This document shows, in pieces, positions 5,166-12,652 of a stretch of DNA of 13,457 bases; position 1 is the first letter of the stretch, and each line of letters begins with the position of its first letter. Location: NCBI GenBank assembly GCA_031259095.1, contig JAIRLW010000223.1, positions 1 through 13,457 on the forward strand, given 5' to 3'. The DNA is from Planctomycetaceae bacterium. GTDB taxonomy: Bacteria; Planctomycetota; Planctomycetia; Pirellulales; Thermoguttaceae. The translations under genes were made by a program, and so were the position numbers. The notes under the pieces are model-generated. The model was given only the letters and a program-made list of their open reading frames with translations. It did not search any database and was not told where the DNA came from.

Positions 5166-7958
5166 ATGAAAAAACATGTTTCACCGGAAGTTACCGTTAG
5201 TGCTGAACAAGTTGTTCGGAACGAAGCGAACCAAACCCAAACCGATCAGGACAATCAGGACAAAACGAATCGGGGCAAAGCCAATCAGGACACGAATCCG
5301 GTTACGAATTTTGTTTCCGTGAATCCTGCGGTTTCAAATCCAATCGTAACACCAATTGTCAACACGTCCGAATCTCTCAACGAAATGATGGAACGTGTTC
5401 GCAATGCGCAACGGATTTACGCAACTTACACACAAGAAAAAGTGGACGAAATATTCCGTGCGGCGGCGCTTGCTGCGGCGGCGAAACGTATTCCGCTTGC
5501 GAAAGCCGCTGTTGAAGAAACCCGAATGGGAATTGTTGAAGATAAAGTGATCAAAAATCATTTCGCTTCCGAATATATTTTTAACAAATTTCATGACGAA
5601 AAAACGTGCGGTTTAATCGAACACGATGCGGAATTTGGTGTTCGCAAAATTGCCGAACCGGTTGGAATTGTCGCAGGCGTTATTCCAACCACAAACCCAA
5701 CCTCAACCGCAATTTTCAAAGCGTTACTCGCATTGAAAACACGTAACGGAATTGTGTTTTCACCGCATCCGCGGGCGAAAAAGTGTACGGTTATGGCGGC
5801 GAAACTGATTTTGGATGCGGCGGTTGCCGCCGGTGCGCCGGAAGGAATTATCGGTTGGATTGACGAACCGACGGTGGATTTGTCGCGCCAACTCATGTCG
5901 CATCCGTACATTAATCTAATTCTTGCAACAGGCGGTCCCGGCATGGTTGTTGCGGCTTATTCTTCGGGTAAACCGGCAATCGGGGTCGGCGCAGGCAACA
6001 CTCCGGCAATTATTGACGAAACCGCCGACGTCAAAACCGCCGTCAACTCCATCCTGTTGAGTAAAACATTTGACAACGGCGTCATTTGTGCGTCGGAACA
6101 ATCAGTGGTTGTTGTCAAAGATGTTTACAGCGAAGTCCGCAAAGAGTTTTTGTTGCGCGGCGCACACATTGTCAACAATGAGGAACGCGATAAACTCCGA
6201 AGTCTTATTCTCAAAGACGGAAAAATTAACGCCGAAATTGTCGGTCAATCCGCGCACAAAATTGCGAAAATGTCGGGATTTAATGTTCCAGAAGCAACAA
6301 AAATTCTTGTCGGCGAAGTTGAAAAAATCGGCAATGAAGAACCATTATCGTTTGAAAAACTTTCTCCGGTTCTTGCGATGTATTCGGCGGAGAATTTTGA
6401 AAACGCGGTAGAGAAGTCGATTGCGTTAATTCGTTTTGCGGGCATGGGTCATACGTCGGTGCTTTACACCGATCCCAACAACGCCGACCGAATTGAGATG
6501 TTCGGCAAGCGTGCAACAACCGGTCGCGTTCTCATCAACCAACCGTCCAGTCAAGGAGCAATCGGCGATTTATACAATTTCCGTTTGGAACCGTCGTTGA
6601 CGCTGGGTTGCGGAAGTTGGGGCGGTAACAGTGTGAGCGAAAATGTCGGCGTGAAACATTTAATTAACGTAAAAACAATTACGGAACGCCGTGAAAATAT
6701 GTTGTGGTTTCGGGTTCCGCCGAAGATTTTTTTCAAAAGCGATTGTTTGTCGATTGCGTTGGAGGAGATTCGCGGACGTAAACGGGCATTTATTGTAACT
6801 GATGCGCCGTTGTTCAATCTTGGTATTCCCGACAAGGTGGCGAACACGTTGGAACATATCGGAATTGAAGCGGAAATATTTTTTGAAGTGTTACCCGACC
6901 CCGACTTAACAACAATCCGCAAGGGAGTTGATCGGATGAAATCGTTTCAGCCGGATGTGATTATTGCGGTTGGCGGCGGAAGTCCGATGGATGCTGCAAA
7001 AATTATGTGGCTGCTCTACGAACATCCCAAAGTCCGGTTTCAAGATTTGTCGTTACGTTTTATGGATATTGAAAAACGTGTTTTCAAATTTCCGAAACTT
7101 GGTATTAAGGCGTTATTTGTTGCAATTCCGACGACATCGGGAACCGGCAGTGAAGTAACGCCTTTTGCGGTTGTTACGGATGACAGTACCGGTCAAAAAT
7201 ATCCGATTGCGGATTACGAGTTAACGCCGAATATTGCCATTGTTGATCCGGCGTTGGTGATGACGATGCCGAAGAAGTTGACGGCGTATTCGGGAATCGA
7301 TGCGTTGGTTCATGCGTTGGAGGCAATTGTTTCGGTTGCGGCGACAGATTATTCAAACGCATTGGCGTTGGAGTCGGCGCGGATTTTGTTAAAGTATTTA
7401 CCGTCGGCGTACGAAAATGGTCAAAACGATGCGAAAGCACGTGAAAAAGTTCACAACGCCGCAACAATGGCAGGGATGGCGTTTGCGAATGCGTTTCTTG
7501 GGTTATGCCATTCGATGGCGCATAAACTTGGTGCGGAATATCATTTACCGCATGGATTGGCGAATGCGTTACTGATTGAGCAGGTGATTCGTTTTAACGC
7601 TACCGAAGCGCCGCGAAAACAAGCGGCGTTTCCGCAATACGGTTATCCTGATGCAACAGCGCGTTATGCGAGAATGGCGCGTTACATGGGATTGAATATC
7701 GGTCGCGGTGATGCGCCCAATGAGGAAATGACCAAACGTTTGATCGAAGCGTTTCGGGAATTAAGCGGCAAGTTGGAAATTCCCCGGTCGATCAAGGATG
7801 CCGGAGTGGACGAAAAGAAATTTTTCGCCAATCTGGATAATCTTGCCGAAGAAGCGTTTGACGATCAATGCACCGGAACCAATCCGCGTTACCCGCTCAT
7901 AAGCGAAATCAAACAACTCTACACCAACGCCTATTACGGTAATCAAAAAACCGTGTAA
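5166..7958 (+). CDS. adhE: Bifunctional aldehyde/alcohol dehydrogenase AdhE
   Basis: 930 residues from ATG 5166. After an unusual Asn/Gln/Asp/Thr-rich extension (about 1-68) comes the CoA-acylating aldehyde dehydrogenase domain (about 69-500) with the catalytic Cys308 in FDNGVICASE. The iron-dependent alcohol dehydrogenase domain (about 515-930) follows, with GGGSPMD (603-609), PTTSGTGSE (655-663) and metal ligands D712, H716, H782 and H796. The spacings (4, 66, 14) are the same as those of the E. coli enzyme. It reduces acetyl-CoA to acetaldehyde and then ethanol with two NADH, in the cytoplasm, probably as spirosome filaments as in the family. Usual length is about 860-890, and the excess is the N-terminal extension. 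That extension contains 9-bp DNA repeats (see separate entry). It lies after the hydrogenase cluster but with its own 250-bp leader, so it is probably transcribed separately. Confidence 0.95.
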   Translation: MKKHVSPEVTVSAEQVVRNEANQTQTDQDNQDKTNRGKANQDTNPVTNFVSVNPAVSNPIVTPIVNTSESLNEMMERVRNAQRIYATYTQEKVDEIFRAAALAAAAKRIPLAKAAVEETRMGIVEDKVIKNHFASEYIFNKFHDEKTCGLIEHDAEFGVRKIAEPVGIVAGVIPTTNPTSTAIFKALLALKTRNGIVFSPHPRAKKCTVMAAKLILDAAVAAGAPEGIIGWIDEPTVDLSRQLMSHPYINLILATGGPGMVVAAYSSGKPAIGVGAGNTPAIIDETADVKTAVNSILLSKTFDNGVICASEQSVVVVKDVYSEVRKEFLLRGAHIVNNEERDKLRSLILKDGKINAEIVGQSAHKIAKMSGFNVPEATKILVGEVEKIGNEEPLSFEKLSPVLAMYSAENFENAVEKSIALIRFAGMGHTSVLYTDPNNADRIEMFGKRATTGRVLINQPSSQGAIGDLYNFRLEPSLTLGCGSWGGNSVSENVGVKHLINVKTITERRENMLWFRVPPKIFFKSDCLSIALEEIRGRKRAFIVTDAPLFNLGIPDKVANTLEHIGIEAEIFFEVLPDPDLTTIRKGVDRMKSFQPDVIIAVGGGSPMDAAKIMWLLYEHPKVRFQDLSLRFMDIEKRVFKFPKLGIKALFVAIPTTSGTGSEVTPFAVVTDDSTGQKYPIADYELTPNIAIVDPALVMTMPKKLTAYSGIDALVHALEAIVSVAATDYSNALALESARILLKYLPSAYENGQNDAKAREKVHNAATMAGMAFANAFLGLCHSMAHKLGAEYHLPHGLANALLIEQVIRFNATEAPRKQAAFPQYGYPDATARYARMARYMGLNIGRGDAPNEEMTKRLIEAFRELSGKLEIPRSIKDAGVDEKKFFANLDNLAEEAFDDQCTGTNPRYPLISEIKQLYTNAYYGNQKTV
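5244..5291. repeat. 9-bp repeat units inside the adhE N-terminal extension
   Basis: GATCAGGAC (5244-5252), AATCAGGAC (5253-5261) and AATCAGGAC (5283-5291) are in frame and encode DQD, NQD and NQD. On the other strand they read GTCCTGATT, which shares the 9-bp period and GTCC core with the repeat at 7982-8084. Confidence 0.5.
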
Positions 7959-7981
7959 CGCTTTCACGCCAATTATGTTTG

Positions 7982-8084
7982 GTCCCATAAGTCCCATAAG
8001 TCTCATTTGTCCCATTTGTCTCAATAGTCCCCAATGTCCCAAAATAAAAATGGGACTATTGGAACAAATGAGCCTTTATGGGAC
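7982..8084. repeat. GTCCCANNN nonamer tandem repeat with inverted copies (large hairpin)
   Basis: Seven 9-bp units run from 7982 to 8044 (GTCCCATAA twice, GTCTCATTT, GTCCCATTT, GTCTCAATA, GTCCCCAAT, GTCCCAAAA). Four inverted units follow at 8048-8084 (AAATGGGAC, TATTGGAAC, AAATGAGCC, TTTATGGGAC). The two arms can pair imperfectly over about 35 bp. It begins 23 bp after the adhE stop, so the folded RNA could end or protect the adhE transcript. No T-tract follows. Confidence 0.75.
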
Positions 8085-8104
8085 AATTGTTTACGTCAAC
8101 AATT
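8085..8104. repeat. Short inverted repeat AATTGTT-N6-AACAATT
   Basis: Perfect 7-bp arms at 8085-8091 and 8098-8104 flank TACGTC, directly after the nonamer hairpin. It could extend the downstream adhE structure or be a protein-binding site. Function is unknown. Confidence 0.35.
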
Positions 8105-8390
8105 CAGAGGTTAGCGATAATCCGGGGGTAGTTGTCTCTTCAACGAAAGAATCGCCTCTAAAATTTATCCCTTAGAATTTTAAAATAATTTGAAAATTTT
8201 ATCCATTTTAACAACTAACCTGTAAACACGAAGGAAATTTGATCTAAGGTTTTTAGGAATTTTTTAGGAAATTGGTAAGAATTTCAAAAAAATGACCATT
8301 TTCATATTTATTAAAAGACAAGAAATTGATATAATTTCTCTCCCGTCTGTTTTTAGAGCAGTTCGGTGAACTTAACAATCCGTACCGGAA
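8105..8390. other. Intergenic stretch with no gene recognised
   Basis: No convincing open frame is seen. A bulged stem joins AGAGG...GCGAT (8106-8118) to ATCGCCTCT (8150-8159), enclosing a small GTTG/CAAC hairpin. The rest is AT-rich, with palindromic AATTTTAAAAT-type sequence near 8175-8205, and leads to a possible -10 box. Confidence 0.4.
8330..8335 (+). promoter_or_regulatory. Possible -10 element for the downstream genes
   Basis: TATAAT matches the sigma-70 -10 consensus exactly and lies 56 bp before the small ORF and 172 bp before the large gene. The -35 position 17 bp upstream reads TTTATT, a poor match, so this is a weak candidate in AT-rich DNA. Confidence 0.25.
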
Positions 8391-8477
8391 ATGATGTTTT
8401 CAATGTTGGTAATTCTCGTGTTTTATCTCAACGTGATCGCATTGATTTATCGTTTTCGGCAACAAACTGAAACATAA
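8391..8477 (+). CDS. Possible 28-residue single-pass membrane peptide
   Basis: ATG 8391 to TAA 8477 encodes 28 residues, with a hydrophobic core (MLVILVFYLNVIALIY) followed by a basic, polar tail (RFRQQTET). This pattern fits a small one-pass inner-membrane protein. It ends 30 bp before the larger membrane-anchored gene on the same strand. A GGA lies almost against the start, and the second ATG at 8394 would have better spacing. No family is recognised. It could also be a chance frame or a translated leader. Confidence 0.3.
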   Translation: MMFSMLVILVFYLNVIALIYRFRQQTET

Positions 8478-8507
8478 AAAACGTTTTTAACAAAGGAAAC
8501 AAAATTC

Positions 8508-10997
8508 ATGGCGCGCTTTCATCCTTTCAAAAGTTTTCAGCAAAACAGGAAAAAATGGCTTGCAGTGTTGGGCATTTTGACCATGATTTCGTTCATCATT
8601 TTACCGGTTTTCATGGGTTGGTATCCCAGTTCCGGCAGAACCGGTCCCGCGAAACTCGCCAGTTGCCGACGTTACGGCAGTATTGATGAACAGAATGTTG
8701 ACGTCCTGGTACAAAACCGTAACGATCTGGGACGCTTTTACCTTGTTCTTTATCGGCAACTTGCCGACCCGAACAATCAGGAACGGATGATTGCCTTGCG
8801 AAGTCTTGAAAGAACCGCATCGGAATACGATCAAATCCTCGAACCGGAAGAATTAGTCAATAACTGGCTTCTCACTCAATACGCTAAAGAATTGGGAATG
8901 TCTATCGATAAAACCAATATTATCAACTATTTAACACTGTTGACCGGAGGTTCGCTGACTAATACGGTTTATCAAAGTACACTGAAAGCGGTCGGAATGA
9001 CCGAGCAACGTTTCGAATATCTTATTACGTTGGAATTACTGTACGTCCGAATGAGAGAAATGTTTGAAATCGGGTTGAATGTGATTCCGCCATCGACACG
9101 TTGGGAATGGTTTCAACGTCTGAATCGCCAAATCACGGCGGAAGTGGCGGCTGTTCCGGTTGAGCAATTCATCGATCAAATCGCCGAACCAACCAACGCC
9201 CAACTTCAGAATTTTTTCGACGAGAACAAAAACAAACCTTTCAATCCCACTCAAATCGAAAGCGGTTTTACCATACCGGATAAAATCGCGTTTCAATATG
9301 TTAAAGCGGTTCCCGATCAAAAAGTTCTCGATTCTATTGCCGAAGAGGAAATTAAGCAATATTACGAAGAAAATAAAGAAACTTTATTCCGAAGACCGGT
9401 TCAACCGATAGAAACTTCTCCAATGTTTCCAACGTTACCGAGTCAAGGCGGAAATTTGTTTCAATCCGGAAATTTGGGCGGTTTTACTCCGTCATCCAGA
9501 CCATTTCCAACTCCGCAACTTCCGATAACAACAACACCATTAGCAACTCCGCAACAACCTGAACAAGTTCCGGCGGACAATACGGATAAAACCGATACGG
9601 ATAAAAAAGAGGAACCACCGAAAACAGAAACAACTCCGGCGGTGAATGAAAATGAACCGGAAAAGAAGGAATCAGAAAAGACGGAACCGTCTAATTCAGA
9701 ACCGCCAAAACCGGAATCGTCCGTGCCGGAATCGGAAAAGAACGAATTAGAAAAATCGTCGTTTCTTGTACCGGTGAAAACACGATTTGTTTCTTACCAG
9801 ACAGAAGCAGAAACGGAAAAAAATACGAATCCGGTATCCAACTCAGAACAACCAAAAACCAAAGAGTCAAAAACGGAACAACCAAAAACGGAAGAGTTAA
9901 AAACTAATGACGTCCCCAATGTCCCTCTTGTCCCAATCGTCCCATTACAGCCGGAACAGCCGAAAACGGAAGAGTCGAAAACTGAAGAGTCGAAAACTGA
10001 GAAACCGGTTGATTTGAGTATTTTGTACCGACCACTTGATGAGGTGAAGGATCAAATTCGTTTAACTCTTGCGACCGAAAAGGTGATGAAATCGTTACCG
10101 TTTATTGAAGAAAAGATGCGCGATTATTTTCAGGTTTATTACACTCATCTTGATCAGGAAAAAACGGCGCCGCCGATGCCGGATTTGACAGCGTTTGTGG
10201 AAGAGCAAGGGCTTGTTTTGAAGACAGTTCCGTTGGATACGATTTTCGGTTTAATTAAATCGGAATTTGCACGCAGCGTTGCCGGGCGTGAATATTTGTT
10301 CAATTTATTCAACGAAGCGCCGATTGTTTTTGAACCGAAAAAAATGGACAGCGAAAATATTCTCCTTTGGGTGACGGAAATTCAGTCGGAAAATAAACCG
10401 GAAAAACTTGAGGAGATTAAAGAAATTGTTCTGAAACGCTGGAAAGAATTGGAGGCTCGTCCGTTGGCGCGGAAACGTGCGGAAGAGTTGGCGATGGAAG
10501 TTCGCCGTGCGGAAAAATCGCTTGAGGAAACTTTTTCCGCACGGAGCGATGTTCCGGTCACAGAAACGGAGCCGTTTACGTATAAAAGTTACGGAGCGTC
10601 CATGTATGCGGCGTTTTTGGCAATGCGCGGTATTCCGCCGCGTCTTGGTGAAGTTTGCGAAAAAGGGGTTGCCGTTGGCGATTCCGAAATCGATAACAAA
10701 TGGATTGTCGCGCCGGGCGTTGAATTTATGGAAACCGCGTTGTCGCTTGCGGTTGGAGAAACCGGAGTCGTCTTCAATCAACCGCAAACAGTTGCTTACG
10801 TCATTCGGATTACCAGCAGTTCGCCTTCGGAAGAAGTCTTGTGGGGACGTTTTCAAAACGCTTCAATTATGGAATACTATCTTGCCGGTCAACCTGAAAC
10901 AATTGCCGACGCCCGAAAAGCGTGGTTAAACAAAATCTATGAAGAAGTCGGTTTCAAATGGATACAAAAACCAGAACGATTACGGCGACAACGTTAG
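8508..10997 (+). CDS. Membrane-anchored SurA/PpiD-like protein with long PEKT linker
   Basis: 829 residues. A short basic N terminus is followed by one membrane segment (about 17-38) with no cleavage site, so the rest should be on the outer face of the cytoplasmic membrane. Residues about 80-290 are helical and resemble the SurA/PpiD N-terminal chaperone region. Residues about 298-499 are low complexity, rich in Pro, Glu, Lys, Thr and Ser, with KTEES-type repeats and a VPNVPLVPIVPL insert (469-480). Residues 500-829 form a second folded, partly helical region, whose end (VGETGVVFNQPQTVAYVIRI) looks like a PPIC-type domain edge. No full parvulin signature is visible, so peptidyl-prolyl isomerase activity is uncertain. 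A role in folding exported proteins is inferred. Start ATG 8508 has AAAGGA 10 nt upstream. Confidence 0.7.
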   Translation: MARFHPFKSFQQNRKKWLAVLGILTMISFIILPVFMGWYPSSGRTGPAKLASCRRYGSIDEQNVDVLVQNRNDLGRFYLVLYRQLADPNNQERMIALRSLERTASEYDQILEPEELVNNWLLTQYAKELGMSIDKTNIINYLTLLTGGSLTNTVYQSTLKAVGMTEQRFEYLITLELLYVRMREMFEIGLNVIPPSTRWEWFQRLNRQITAEVAAVPVEQFIDQIAEPTNAQLQNFFDENKNKPFNPTQIESGFTIPDKIAFQYVKAVPDQKVLDSIAEEEIKQYYEENKETLFRRPVQPIETSPMFPTLPSQGGNLFQSGNLGGFTPSSRPFPTPQLPITTTPLATPQQPEQVPADNTDKTDTDKKEEPPKTETTPAVNENEPEKKESEKTEPSNSEPPKPESSVPESEKNELEKSSFLVPVKTRFVSYQTEAETEKNTNPVSNSEQPKTKESKTEQPKTEELKTNDVPNVPLVPIVPLQPEQPKTEESKTEESKTEKPVDLSILYRPLDEVKDQIRLTLATEKVMKSLPFIEEKMRDYFQVYYTHLDQEKTAPPMPDLTAFVEEQGLVLKTVPLDTIFGLIKSEFARSVAGREYLFNLFNEAPIVFEPKKMDSENILLWVTEIQSENKPEKLEEIKEIVLKRWKELEARPLARKRAEELAMEVRRAEKSLEETFSARSDVPVTETEPFTYKSYGASMYAAFLAMRGIPPRLGEVCEKGVAVGDSEIDNKWIVAPGVEFMETALSLAVGETGVVFNQPQTVAYVIRITSSSPSEEVLWGRFQNASIMEYYLAGQPETIADARKAWLNKIYEEVGFKWIQKPERLRRQR
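9912..9947. repeat. Nonamer repeat embedded in frame in the SurA/PpiD-like gene
   Basis: Four 9-bp units, GTCCCCAAT, GTCCCTCTT, GTCCCAATC and GTCCCATTA, are codon-aligned and encode VPN-VPL-VPI-VPL. The first 14 bases, GTCCCCAATGTCCC, are identical to 8027-8040 in the intergenic array. Confidence 0.75.
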
Positions 10998-11047
10998 AAA
11001 ATTACAGAGCGTTTCGAATAATGAATGGATAAACAAAAGTAGGCGAT

Positions 11048-11068
11048 CCTTTCTCCCGAAAGACTTTT
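11048..11068 (+). terminator. Weak terminator-like hairpin after the SurA/PpiD-like gene
   Basis: CTTTC-TCCC-GAAAG forms a 5-bp stem followed by ACTTTTTA, about 55 bp after the stop codon. The stem is short and not GC-rich, so termination would be inefficient. Confidence 0.3.
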
Positions 11069-11082
11069 TACTTACGGTTGCG

Positions 11083-11110
11083 CCGGTTGACTCGTAATTG
11101 ACACAACCGG
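11083..11110. repeat. Inverted repeat CCGGTTG-N14-CAACCGG
   Basis: Perfect 7-bp arms at 11083-11089 and 11104-11110. It lies between the gene end and the IS remnant, has no T-tract, and its function is unknown. The surrounding 10998-11199 contains no recognisable gene. Confidence 0.35.
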
Positions 11111-11199
11111 TAATGCCTTTCATCAATATTCAATATTCGGTTAATTGGATCAACACACGGAATCATTTCAACAAACTTTATTTTCAAACCAAACTATAA

Positions 11200-11584
11200 T
11201 GTACCCCAATTTTCGGACAGCAAGTAAAGACAAAAAAGTATAAATTTGCAGCATGAAAAGTAAGCGAAAATTTACGAGCGCCTTTAAGGCAAAAGTGGCG
11301 ATAGAAGCCGTAAAAGAACAGTCAAGTTTGAGTGAATTGAGTTCACGTTACGAACTGGAAGTTAGTCAAATATCGAAGTGGAAGAAAGAATTTTTGGAAA
11401 AATCGTCTATGGTATTTGAGGTCGAAACACCCAAAAAAGTGACGGAAAAAGAGACGAAAAATCTGTACGAACAGATAGGTTGCTTGAATATGCAGGTAGA
11501 GTTTCTAAAAAAAAGTTGTAGAAAACTATTCAATAAAGACCCGCCACCAGATGGTAGAAGAAGGACATTTAAGTTTGAGTATAG
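11200..11584 (+). mobile_element. Decayed left end of an IS3-family element
   Basis: The element appears to start at TGTACCCCAATTTTCG (11200), a typical IS3-type terminal inverted repeat, 53 bp before its orfA. It includes orfA and the first codons of orfB. The remaining orfB and right end are missing. The right boundary is about 11584, where the sequence runs into the 3' end of the convergent E2 gene. No target-site duplication can be defined because only one end is present. Confidence 0.65.
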
Positions 11585-11633
11585 TTACTCTAGCAAAATT
11601 AAGTCTGTTCTATCAATAGGTAAGATATGTTGA
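11253..11633 (+). CDS. IS3-family transposase OrfA (remnant, C terminus altered)
   Basis: The first about 85 residues look like a normal IS3 OrfA: a basic start with FTSAFKAKVAIEAV, a helix-turn-helix (LSELSSRYELEVSQISKWKKEFL) and a leucine-zipper region (EQIGCLNMQVEFLKK). OrfA binds the IS ends and is fused to OrfB by frameshifting. An A8G run at 11507-11515, at the expected slippage position, is consistent with this. After VEFLKK the frame continues for about 35 residues that do not look like transposase, and overlaps the 3' end of the E2 gene. Since most of OrfB is gone, the element cannot move by itself. Confidence 0.7.
   Translation: MKSKRKFTSAFKAKVAIEAVKEQSSLSELSSRYELEVSQISKWKKEFLEKSSMVFEVETPKKVTEKETKNLYEQIGCLNMQVEFLKKSCRKLFNKDPPPDGRRRTFKFEYSYSSKIKSVLSIGKIC
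11515..11619 (+). pseudogene. IS3-family OrfB N-terminal fragment
   Basis: In the frame shifted by one from orfA, the sequence reads SIKTRHQMVEEGHLSLSI, which matches the usual start of IS3 OrfB (QMV/I-E-x-x-H-x-x-LSI). The frame stops at a TAG at 11617-11619 after only about 34 codons, so the DDE catalytic domain is absent. Relative to orfA it is not in the canonical -1 frame, which suggests an additional indel. The last 30 bases are shared with the convergent E2 gene and are more likely E2 sequence. Confidence 0.5.
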
Positions 11634-12580
11634 TGTAAATCCGCCCATTTTGCAGCTTCACCATCAAGCGGACTTTTGACATTATAGGATTGATACGCAA
11701 TCATCTCACCAATCCGAATAATTAAATCAATAAGACGTTCTTGTGCCGTCCAATGATCACCGATACAAATATGTGCCGGTTCAAAATTGGGATGAAATAT
11801 CGGCGTTAATAATCGACACGCCGGAGCCTGTCTTGGATACTCGCTCGTTAATCTAATCTCGGCAACATGGTTGTTGCGATAAATGATGTTATTACCTTGA
11901 ATTGATTCTATTCCGCGAATGTAGTATTCAATCTGATATAAATTGGGCGGCGAACCTTCCAATGTTTTAACTCGAATGAAGGCGGATTTTGCCAAACCGG
12001 AAGTAACGGATTCGGCATCTGTGTAAAGCCGGCGTAAACGAGGAGGTAATTTTCCTAACGGCGGTTTAGGAATTTCGATTTTGTTAATAGCCAGATCAGA
12101 ACGTACTGATTCAACCTGAAATTGTGGAGGAACAAACGGCGGAGTAGATGATACCACATCGGTGAAGGAAATAACAATACGTTCAGGAGTTGTTTCTCTC
12201 GTAGTAATCATATGTTTATTATCGTCTGGTTCCTGTTTCATAATAGAAGGTTCCAAACTAATTTTAGGCTTATCATTTGTGATATTGGGAGGTTGAATAA
12301 CAATATTTCTTTTACATGCAGGACAGGGACTTTCCTTGCCAATACCGGAAGTCTTCGTTTTCAAAGTTTGCCCACAATGCGGACATTTGAAAGAAAATAC
12401 TTCTTTCGCGTTTAGTAATTGCTTGGGTGAAGCAGGAATATTTTCAAATGCGCCGACTCCACAGTAAGGACAGACTGAAATTTGCCCTTTATGAAACTCT
12501 GTAAGGTCAATTTGCCGTGAACAATTTAAACAATTTAATTGAAACATAATTAGTAACTGTATTTTGAAATAAAAAATCAT
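11585..12580 (-). CDS. Double zinc-ribbon protein with ubiquitin-conjugating (E2/UBC) domain
   Basis: 331 residues from ATG 12580, which has AGGTGA 10 nt upstream. An alternative ATG at 12547 would remove 11 hydrophobic residues. Two zinc ribbons come first (C17/C20/C37/C40 and C66/C69/C86/C89), then a disordered linker (about 95-180) and a UBC-fold domain (about 181-325). In the last, EYPRQAP (247-253) matches the E2 YPxxPP strand, HPN (263-265) the E2 active-site motif, and Cys272 (HICIGDHW) the catalytic Cys, seven residues after HPN (eight in eukaryotic E2s). The fold, motif order and W277 support a bacterial E2 that could carry a ubiquitin-like protein as thioester. The RING gene lies 72 bp upstream on the same strand, suggesting an E2/E3 pair. 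No E1, ubiquitin-like or JAB gene is in the window. The C terminus (LPIDRTDL) looks natural and abuts the IS remnant. Confidence 0.8.
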   Translation of the reverse strand: MIFYFKIQLLIMFQLNCLNCSRQIDLTEFHKGQISVCPYCGVGAFENIPASPKQLLNAKEVFSFKCPHCGQTLKTKTSGIGKESPCPACKRNIVIQPPNITNDKPKISLEPSIMKQEPDDNKHMITTRETTPERIVISFTDVVSSTPPFVPPQFQVESVRSDLAINKIEIPKPPLGKLPPRLRRLYTDAESVTSGLAKSAFIRVKTLEGSPPNLYQIEYYIRGIESIQGNNIIYRNNHVAEIRLTSEYPRQAPACRLLTPIFHPNFEPAHICIGDHWTAQERLIDLIIRIGEMIAYQSYNVKSPLDGEAAKWADLHQHILPIDRTDLILLE

Positions 12581-12590
12581 TAAAATTTGA

Positions 12591-12596
12591 TCACCT
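12591..12596 (-). promoter_or_regulatory. Ribosome binding site of the E2 gene
   Basis: On the minus strand AGGTGA lies 10 nt before ATG 12580. The internal ATG at 12547 has no such site, which favours the longer protein. Confidence 0.5.
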
Positions 12597-12652
12597 TTGG
12601 TTTTTTGTCGGTCAAAATAAACAGTTGTTTGACAATCCTACCGACAAACATC

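Noticed and set aside
7982..8084. The nonamer array as a CRISPR.
   Set aside because: Units are only 9 bp with no spacers, copies occur in both orientations, and no cas gene is nearby.
10305..10856. A 183-residue frame on the minus strand.
   Set aside because: It lies wholly opposite the SurA/PpiD-like gene, is very rich in Arg and Phe as expected for an antisense shadow, and shows no domain.
11585..11622. The C-terminal residues of the E2 protein as IS-derived sequence.
   Set aside because: The OrfB frame ends there with an SLFYQ-like string, but the E2 ending LPIDRTDL fits a natural UBC-domain end better, so the match to OrfB is probably chance. The exact junction remains uncertain.
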